DNA of 10,497 bases from an uncultured Clostridia bacterium (GTDB taxonomy: Bacteria > Bacillota > Clostridia > Christensenellales > Aristaeellaceae): assembly GCA_934636425.1 (NCBI GenBank), contig CAKUAV010000107.1:1-10497 (forward strand). Reading direction: 5' to 3'. Shown piece after piece: positions 6,344-10,497 of this stretch. The position numbers were made by a program, and so were the translations under genes. Under the pieces are notes generated by a model. It was given only the letters and a program-made list of their open reading frames with translations, was not told where the DNA came from and searched no databases. Numbering within the stretch: the first letter of the stretch is position 1; each line of letters begins with the position of its first letter.

Positions 6344-7477
6344 TCAGAACGTCGTGCGATAGACCATGCAAAAGAGCGTCAAAAGCGCGAGAAAGCCGAA
6401 ATTGAACGCGGAAAACAGCGCGATGTAGCGGCCGGACTGACCGGGATTGTGGCGCACGTATTCCTTGAACGTAATCAGGCTGGCCAGAGAGGCGATGAGC
6501 GTGCCCGCGCCGCCTATGTTGACGGCCAGGAGCAGCTCGCGATAGTTGGACGTGAACTGTGAGAGCAGTATCGCCGAGGGCACGTTGCTGATGATCTGGC
6601 AGGACAGCGTGCCCACCAGCAGCGTGTCGCGCCCCAGCAGCGCCGAGAAGAGAGCGCGCACAGCGCCTATGCGCGCCATGTTGCCCGAAAATATGAAGAA
6701 GCACACAAACGTGAAGAGCAGCGGAAAGTCCACCATGCGCATGGCTCTGCGGTCGAGCAGCAGTATGGAAATGGGAATGACCGCCAGACCGATCCAGTAG
6801 GGAATGACGCGGAACACAATGACGATGGACAGCGCGAACAGCGCCAGATAAATGAGCGCGCGCCTGGGCGAAAAGCCGGTATCCGCGTCGCTTTCGGGCA
6901 GGATCATCGGCTCAGGCTTTATAAAAAGGCAGCAGAGCGTAATCAGCAGAATCGATACGACGAAGGGCGGGAACATGACGCTCATGAATTCGCCGGTCGG
7001 TATGGAAAAGTGCGAATAGAGATAGAGATTCTGCGGATTGCCGAACGGCGTGAGCATTCCGCCCAGATTGGCCGCGATGTTCTGCAATATGAACGTGACG
7101 GCCATATAGCGCTCCCTGTGCGCCGCGTGCAGCACGAAGTAGCCCAGCGGCAGGAACGTGATGAGCGCCATGTCGTTGGCGATGAGCATAGAGCCGATGA
7201 ACGTGATGTATATCAGCGCCAGCACGCACAGCCGCGCGTTTTTGAATATCTTGACGATCCGGCAGGCGAGTATGTAGAAAAAGTTGATGTTCCACAGCGC
7301 GCACACCACCGACAATACGCAGAACAGACAGGTGAGCGTCTTGAAATCGAAATAGCCCATATACGCGCTGTCGGGCGGCACGATGAACGACGTAATCAGC
7401 GCGGCGACCATGGCCACGCCCAGCACGGTATTTTTCCTGAAAAAACGGCCAATCGCGCACAGGGGATGCAGGCGCAT
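6344..7477 (-). CDS. ArsB/NhaD/SLC13-superfamily anion permease
   Basis: A 377-residue integral membrane protein with about ten hydrophobic segments, consistent with the ion-transporter superfamily that includes ArsB, NhaD, CitMHS and SLC13 carriers. Motifs: MLIANDMALITFLP (97-110), LGGMLTPFGNPQN (138-150), QIISNVPSAILLS (294-306) and GGAGTLIASLASLITFKEY (322-340). The paired GNPQN and SNVPSAI segments are typical of the two re-entrant, substrate- and cation-binding loops. The substrate cannot be read from sequence; an organic or inorganic anion is most likely. The ATG at 7477 is used; an in-frame GTG at 7486 is also possible, because the GAGGA site at 7491-7495 is 4 bases from the GTG and 13 from the ATG. 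It is divergent from the oxidoreductase gene, which hints at shared regulation and perhaps a shared substrate. I see no ArsR-like or arsenate reductase gene, so arsenic resistance is not supported. Confidence 0.85.
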   Translation of the reverse strand: MRLHPLCAIGRFFRKNTVLGVAMVAALITSFIVPPDSAYMGYFDFKTLTCLFCVLSVVCALWNINFFYILACRIVKIFKNARLCVLALIYITFIGSMLIANDMALITFLPLGYFVLHAAHRERYMAVTFILQNIAANLGGMLTPFGNPQNLYLYSHFSIPTGEFMSVMFPPFVVSILLITLCCLFIKPEPMILPESDADTGFSPRRALIYLALFALSIVIVFRVIPYWIGLAVIPISILLLDRRAMRMVDFPLLFTFVCFFIFSGNMARIGAVRALFSALLGRDTLLVGTLSCQIISNVPSAILLSQFTSNYRELLLAVNIGGAGTLIASLASLITFKEYVRHNPGQSGRYIALFSAFNFGFLALLTLFCMVYRTTF

Positions 7478-7523
7478 AAAAAACACTTCTTCCTCGAATT
7501 GGTGAAAAAATCAAAACGGACAC

Positions 7524-7532
7524 ATTATAGCA
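7524..7532 (-). promoter_or_regulatory. Extended -10 promoter of the permease
   Basis: On the minus strand, TGCTATAAT gives a consensus -10 (7524-7529) with an upstream TG, the extended -10 form. No -35 box is recognisable 17 bases upstream, where the sequence is an alternating GC stretch, which is acceptable for this promoter type. The predicted start is near 7517, giving a 30-40 base leader. Confidence 0.65.
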
Positions 7533-7592
7533 CACACTTCTTTCCGGCGCGCGCATGAATCGGTTATTTTTTTTCACACCGCGTACAAAATT

Positions 7593-7621
7593 TTGACAGC
7601 ATTGTGAAATCGTGATACAAT
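7593..7621 (+). promoter_or_regulatory. Consensus sigma-A promoter of the oxidoreductase
   Basis: TTGACA (7593-7598, perfect consensus), a 17-base spacer and TACAAT (7616-7621). The predicted transcript starts near 7628, about 29 bases before the ATG. A promoter this strong usually needs repression, and the inverted repeats over it fit that. Confidence 0.85.
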
Positions 7622-7628
7622 GATCACG
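7600..7628. promoter_or_regulatory. Operator-like overlapping inverted repeats
   Basis: Two perfect 6-bp inverted repeats overlap here: CATTGT (7600-7605) with ACAATG (7617-7622), 11 bases apart, and CGTGAT (7611-7616) with ATCACG (7623-7628), 6 bases apart. Together they cover the spacer, the -10 box and the predicted start point, where a repressor would block polymerase. No regulator gene is in the window, so the protein that binds is unknown. The first arms also resemble halves of a stem in single-stranded form, but the position favours a DNA site. Confidence 0.45.
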
Positions 7629-7656
7629 GCATGAATCAGAGGAGGGAGTGGGATTG

Positions 7657-8928
7657 ATGGACTATATTCGCGAGGAGCGCAGAACGCCGGTCGCGGGCGA
7701 ATACGACGTGATCGTCGTGGGCGGCGGCCCGGCGGGGATCGGCGCGGCGATTGCGGCGGGGAGAGCCGGCGCGCGCACGCTGCTGATCGAAAAGTACGGC
7801 TGTCTGGGCGGCATGTGGACGAGCGGACTGGTCAACCCGCTGTTCGACTATAAGAACAAGGGCGGGCTCGTGCAGGAGATCGTCGACCGGCTGGACGCGG
7901 CGGGGCAGAGCGTGCTGGTGGCGGGCGGAATGTACGATTTCGACATCGAGGAGATGAAGTATCTGCTCGACGAAATGACCGGCGAGGCGCACGTCGAGGT
8001 TCTCTTTTACAGCTATTTTGCCGATGTGCTGAAGGACGGCGCGCGCATAAACGGCGTGCTGGTCGAAAACAAGGCCGGCCGTCAGGCGTACAGGGCGGGC
8101 GTTGTGATCGACTGCACCGGCGACGGCGACGTGGCCGCGCGCTTCGGCGTGTCCTATGAGATCGGCCGGCCGAACGATCACGCCTGTCAGGCGATGACGC
8201 TGATGTACCGCATGAGCGGCTTTGACTTTTATCAGCGCGGCGCGCGTGAACTGTACGAGCGCATGGTTGAGGCCGGAAAGGCGCACGGCGTGACCGATTA
8301 TGACTACAACTTCGATCAGCCGTGGATTCTCAAATTGCCCGCGCCGCACGCCGGCGTCTGCCAGATGACGCATATGCGCGGCTATAGCGGCATTGACCCC
8401 GCCGATCTGAGCGCGGCGCTGATCGAGGGGCGCAGGCGCGTTCACGACGCGGTGCGTTTTCTGCAATGCCATGTGCCGGAATTTGTCGATATGCACCTCG
8501 ATCAGACCGCCGAGATGCTGGGCGTGCGCGAGACGCGGCGCATTCGCGGGCTGTACGAGCTGACGATGGACGATCTGCGTGAAGGCCGCCGATTCGAGGA
8601 CGGCATATGCGTGTGCGCGTTCAATGTGGACATCCATCAGCCGGACGGCACGTCTCAGGAAAAGAGCGAGGACTACAGTATGAAGCCTTATCACATTCCC
8701 TATCGCTGCCTTGTGCCGGTGGGCGCGGACAATCTGCTCATGGCGGGGCGCTGCATTTCCGGCTCGTTCGAGGCGCACGCCTCCTACCGCGTGACCGGCG
8801 ACTGCGTGGCCATGGGTCAGGCGGCCGGCACGGCGGCGGCGCTGGCGCTCAGCCGGAGCGTCTCCACCGCGGCGCTGGACGGGCGCGATGTGGCGGCGGC
8901 CATGGTGCGGCAGGGGGCGAGGGTGTAG
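7657..8928 (+). CDS. FAD-dependent oxidoreductase, FAD_oxidored (PF12831) type
   Basis: A 423-residue flavoprotein. The N-terminal dinucleotide fold is VVGGGPAGIGAA (20-31) with the ribose-binding acid E45, followed by the family-typical LGGMWTSGLVNP (50-61). CTGDGDVA is at 153-160, RETRRIRGLYELT at 291-303, and the C-terminal FAD-closing region LLMAGRCISGSFEAH (360-374) plus GDCVAMGQAAGTAAA (381-395). The protein appears complete and cytoplasmic. The substrate is unknown; members occur near carbohydrate and sulfatase loci in several phyla. AGGAGG at 7640-7645 is 11 bases from the ATG at 7657, 8 from an in-frame TTG at 7654 and only 2 from the GTG at 7648. I use the ATG, but the TTG is equally possible. 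The gene has its own consensus promoter and ends before a bidirectional hairpin, so it is probably monocistronic. Confidence 0.88.
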   Translation: MDYIREERRTPVAGEYDVIVVGGGPAGIGAAIAAGRAGARTLLIEKYGCLGGMWTSGLVNPLFDYKNKGGLVQEIVDRLDAAGQSVLVAGGMYDFDIEEMKYLLDEMTGEAHVEVLFYSYFADVLKDGARINGVLVENKAGRQAYRAGVVIDCTGDGDVAARFGVSYEIGRPNDHACQAMTLMYRMSGFDFYQRGARELYERMVEAGKAHGVTDYDYNFDQPWILKLPAPHAGVCQMTHMRGYSGIDPADLSAALIEGRRRVHDAVRFLQCHVPEFVDMHLDQTAEMLGVRETRRIRGLYELTMDDLREGRRFEDGICVCAFNVDIHQPDGTSQEKSEDYSMKPYHIPYRCLVPVGADNLLMAGRCISGSFEAHASYRVTGDCVAMGQAAGTAAALALSRSVSTAALDGRDVAAAMVRQGARV

Positions 8929-8957
8929 GCCGCCTGTTCAATCCGGACATTGAGGGA

Positions 8958-9001
8958 CAGCCGCTTATAGACGAGCGTTTTTCACGCGCGCGAGGCGGCT
9001 G
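8958..9001. other. Long-loop stem downstream of the oxidoreductase
   Basis: CAGCCGC (8958-8964) pairs with GCGGCTG (8995-9001), enclosing a small GCGT/ACGC hairpin. No T-tract follows. It may stabilise the 3' end of the mRNA or be fortuitous in GC-rich DNA. The remaining gap to 9031 holds no gene. Confidence 0.3.
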
Positions 9002-9031
9002 AAGGGGAAACAGACTGAGAGCAGCGGAAAT

Positions 9032-9077
9032 AGAGAGCTTCCCGCATGGCGCAGAATGGCCGGGCAGGAAGCTCTTT
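9032..9077. terminator. Bidirectional terminator between oxidoreductase and GNAT genes
   Basis: An 11-pair stem (one wobble) joins 9032-9042 (AGAGAGCTTCC) to 9067-9077 (GGAAGCTCTTT) around a 24-base loop that can form further CCCG/CGGG pairing. The plus side continues CGTTGATTTG and the minus side CTATTTCC, giving modest T-richness both ways. It sits exactly between convergent genes, which supports the call. Confidence 0.65.
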
Positions 9078-9089
9078 CGTTGATTTGTC

Positions 9090-9581
9090 TCATTTCGTCT
9101 GCCACTGATAGGCGACGCGCGGCGTATTGTCCTCCATGTAGACCGTGCCGCATTTCGTGAAGCCGCTGCGCGCGATCAGCTTCTGCATGATGCGGTTGTC
9201 GGCGTGGGTGTCTATGCGCACATCGCAGCCGAGCGACTGGGCATAGGCGGCGATGGCGGCGAAAACGCCGTGATACGCGCTGTCTCCGGCCAGACGATGC
9301 AGCGTGACATAGGGCGCGTCGCCCAGCCATGCGCCGTTTTCTATGCGCGCGTAGCATGGATCCGCGCCGCGGCAGAGCGCGAACACGCCCGTGATCGCAT
9401 CGCCCTCGCATACGACGCGGCAGCGTCCGGTCAGTATGTCGTCGTGTATCAGCTGATCGGGCGGATAGCCATCGCCCCACTGCGTCGGATTGCCGGTTTG
9501 CTTCATCGTTTCGCGGGCGATTTTGTAGATTTCGAGTATGCGCGCCTCGTCCTGCGGGGCGGCGGTTCTGACGGTCGGCAT
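9090..9581 (-). CDS. GNAT-family N-acetyltransferase
   Basis: A 163-residue single-domain acetyltransferase of the GNAT superfamily, which moves an acetyl group from acetyl-CoA to an amine. The N-terminal motif-C helix is RTAAPQDEARILEIYKIAR (5-23). The central strand and acetyl-CoA region is TLHRLAGDSAYHGVFAAI (about 91-108), a loop that departs from the classical Q/R-x-x-G-x-G/A form. The C-terminal segment is RIDTHADNRIMQKLIARSGF, a layout common in uncharacterised clostridial GNATs. Small-molecule or protein substrate is unknown. The ATG at 9581 is supported by AAAGGAG (9589-9595) at 7 bases. It lies 20 bases after the membrane-protein stop on the same strand and is probably co-transcribed with it. 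Confidence 0.85.
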   Translation of the reverse strand: MPTVRTAAPQDEARILEIYKIARETMKQTGNPTQWGDGYPPDQLIHDDILTGRCRVVCEGDAITGVFALCRGADPCYARIENGAWLGDAPYVTLHRLAGDSAYHGVFAAIAAYAQSLGCDVRIDTHADNRIMQKLIARSGFTKCGTVYMEDNTPRVAYQWQTK

Positions 9582-9601
9582 AGGCTTGCTCCTTTGGTCT
9601 G

Positions 9602-10306
9602 TCAGGCGGCTTTATCGGCCGGCGCGGGTGCGTTTTTCCTGCGGATGGAGAAGAAGCCGATGACGGATATGGTCGCGGCGGAGATTGCGTCCACGATGAT
9701 GTCCTTCATTGTGTCGGAGAGCGCCTCGTGGCCGACGAGCATCACGCCCTTGTCGGTCATGTACTTCTGCATATTCAGCCCGAACAGGCCGTCGCCGGAG
9801 AACTCGTAGATCTCCCACACGGCGCCCGCGGCCAGCGCGAAGCAGAACGCGAACAGCGACACGAACAGCGGGCTCAACTGCACGCGCACGGCGGGCGAAT
9901 CGTTGAGCCAGTCCACCAGTATGAAGCCCAGCGCGCCCAGCATGGCGCCGCTGAAGGCGTGCAGCACCGTGTCCCAGTGGGGGATGAGATAGTAGAACGA
10001 CATGACCTCGCCCAGGAAAATGGCGCAGTAGAGGAATATGTAATAGAGTATATAGACGAAGCTGGGAACGGGCAGCGACCACTTGCGCGTGAGAATTGTG
10101 GGCAGCCCCATGACGATCAGGCCGAGCAGGCACTGGAGCAGTATCAGGCCGTAATCGCTGCGGGACATCTGATGCAGCCGCGCCTGACTTTCCGATGGCG
10201 CGAAGCACAGCCGTATGACGGCGTAAATGATGGACAAAACCAGCGACAGGAACAGCAGGCGGCCCAGTATACGCGTAACGCGCTGGCGGCGGTTCTCCTT
10301 GGACAT
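9602..10306 (-). CDS. Six-helix membrane protein of unknown function, DUF2238/YjdF-like
   Basis: A 234-residue protein with six hydrophobic stretches (about 15-33, 52-71, 79-99, 117-133, 147-165, 202-219). Charged or aromatic residues typical of a conserved uncharacterised family punctuate them: E100 ahead of PHWDTVLHAFSG (109-120), WEIYEFSGD (164-172), MQKYMTDK (179-186) and DTMKDIIVDAISA (198-210). The polar residues inside or beside helices (H110, D112, H116, E165, E168, D198) would suit metal or ion binding, but no function is established. I link it tentatively to the DUF2238 (YjdF) family from the pattern of HWD..LH and DT..D. The ATG at 10306 is preferred because AGGAGG (10315-10320) is 8 bases upstream; the longer frame to 10375 lacks a site. 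It is the first gene of a pair with the GNAT. I could not identify a convincing promoter in 10307-10440. Confidence 0.75.
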   Translation of the reverse strand: MSKENRRQRVTRILGRLLFLSLVLSIIYAVIRLCFAPSESQARLHQMSRSDYGLILLQCLLGLIVMGLPTILTRKWSLPVPSFVYILYYIFLYCAIFLGEVMSFYYLIPHWDTVLHAFSGAMLGALGFILVDWLNDSPAVRVQLSPLFVSLFAFCFALAAGAVWEIYEFSGDGLFGLNMQKYMTDKGVMLVGHEALSDTMKDIIVDAISAATISVIGFFSIRRKNAPAPADKAA

Positions 10307-10440
10307 CGAAAATTCCTCCTCATTGGTGCGCATAGTGTTTCTCGTCGGCCTTTCTCTTATGCGTAACCTTATCAAAACAATGTGACGCGGACATGAAGCC
10401 GGCGGAGGGGCCGTGTAAATTGTGAGAAAAACCCTTGGAG

Positions 10441-10473
10441 AGCTCGAGAGGGCCGGAGCTCTCTCGAGCTTTT
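10441..10473 (+). terminator. Strong CTCGAGAG hairpin with T-tail, right edge
   Basis: AGCTCGAGAG (10441-10450) pairs perfectly with CTCTCGAGCT (10461-10470). Three more pairs, one of them a wobble, close a CGGA tetraloop, giving a 13-pair stem. On the plus strand T10470-T10473 follows, so the form is that of a plus-strand intrinsic terminator, yet no plus-strand gene lies immediately upstream. On the minus strand the run GGGTTTTTCTC comes about 5 bases after the stem, so it could also terminate a minus-strand gene from beyond the window. Confidence 0.55.
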
Positions 10474-10491
10474 AATCGTGCCCGGCGGCGT
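10463..10491 (-). repeat. Dispersed intergenic repeat, copy 2
   Basis: Read on the minus strand it matches 4397-4425 at 27 of 29 positions. It overlaps one arm of the hairpin at 10441-10470, so the repeat and the hairpin probably form one element. Confidence 0.7.
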
Positions 10492-10497
10492 GTACGG

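Noticed and set aside
6344..7477. Arsenite efflux pump (arsB) as a specific call
   Set aside because: Only superfamily motifs are visible, with no ars neighbours. The superfamily covers many anions, so the specific name is not supported.
7636..8778. Minus-strand open frame of 380 codons antisense to the oxidoreductase
   Set aside because: The plus frame has FAD-binding motifs, a ribosome site and a consensus promoter. The antisense frame shows no recognisable motif.

Overview
The window is about 60% GC or higher by eye. It uses standard stop codons, strong AGGAGG-type ribosome binding sites and consensus sigma-A promoters. The protein families (an Uup-like ABC-F ATPase, a DUF4832-type glycosidase-like protein, a leaderless sialidase and a short six-helix membrane protein) together suggest a GC-rich Clostridia-type Bacillota, probably gut-associated. 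That assignment is inference; the window contains no rRNA or other phylogenetic marker. I see no tRNA, CRISPR array, transposase, integrase or phage gene.

Layout from left to right. Positions 1-216 are non-coding and hold two strong hairpins. 217-1572 (minus) encodes a DUF4832-type TIM-barrel protein. At 1648-1716 its promoter lies back-to-back with a plus-strand promoter. The plus-strand promoter reads through a leader of about 200 bases into a two-gene operon: a low-molecular-weight protein tyrosine phosphatase (1921-2388) and an ABC-F ATPase (2405-4192). A 290-base non-coding gap follows. It carries a 20-bp direct repeat and one copy of a dispersed repeat whose second copy is at the right edge of the window. 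Next comes a tight pair, an alpha/beta-hydrolase esterase (4483-5250) and a GH33-type sialidase (5255-6286), only 4 bases apart. Convergent to these is an ArsB/SLC13-type permease (6344-7477, minus). It is transcribed divergently from an FAD-dependent oxidoreductase (7657-8928, plus); each has a recognisable promoter, and two inverted repeats cover the oxidoreductase promoter. A bidirectional terminator-like hairpin separates the oxidoreductase from a minus-strand pair, a six-helix membrane protein (9602-10306) followed by a GNAT acetyltransferase (9090-9581). The right edge holds a strong hairpin in the second repeat copy.

How the genes may work together: the esterase-sialidase pair looks like a small glycan-trimming module, possibly for O-acetylated sialosides, and probably cytoplasmic because neither protein has a signal peptide. 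The divergent permease and oxidoreductase look like an uptake-and-oxidation pair for an unidentified anionic substrate. The DUF4832 protein adds to the carbohydrate flavour. The phosphatase/ABC-F operon and the GNAT/membrane-protein operon look like ordinary chromosomal genes.

I found no clearly new defence or mobile system. The most useful leads are the sialidase-esterase pair, the operator-like inverted repeats at 7600-7628, the DUF4832 protein, and the repeat family in the non-coding DNA.
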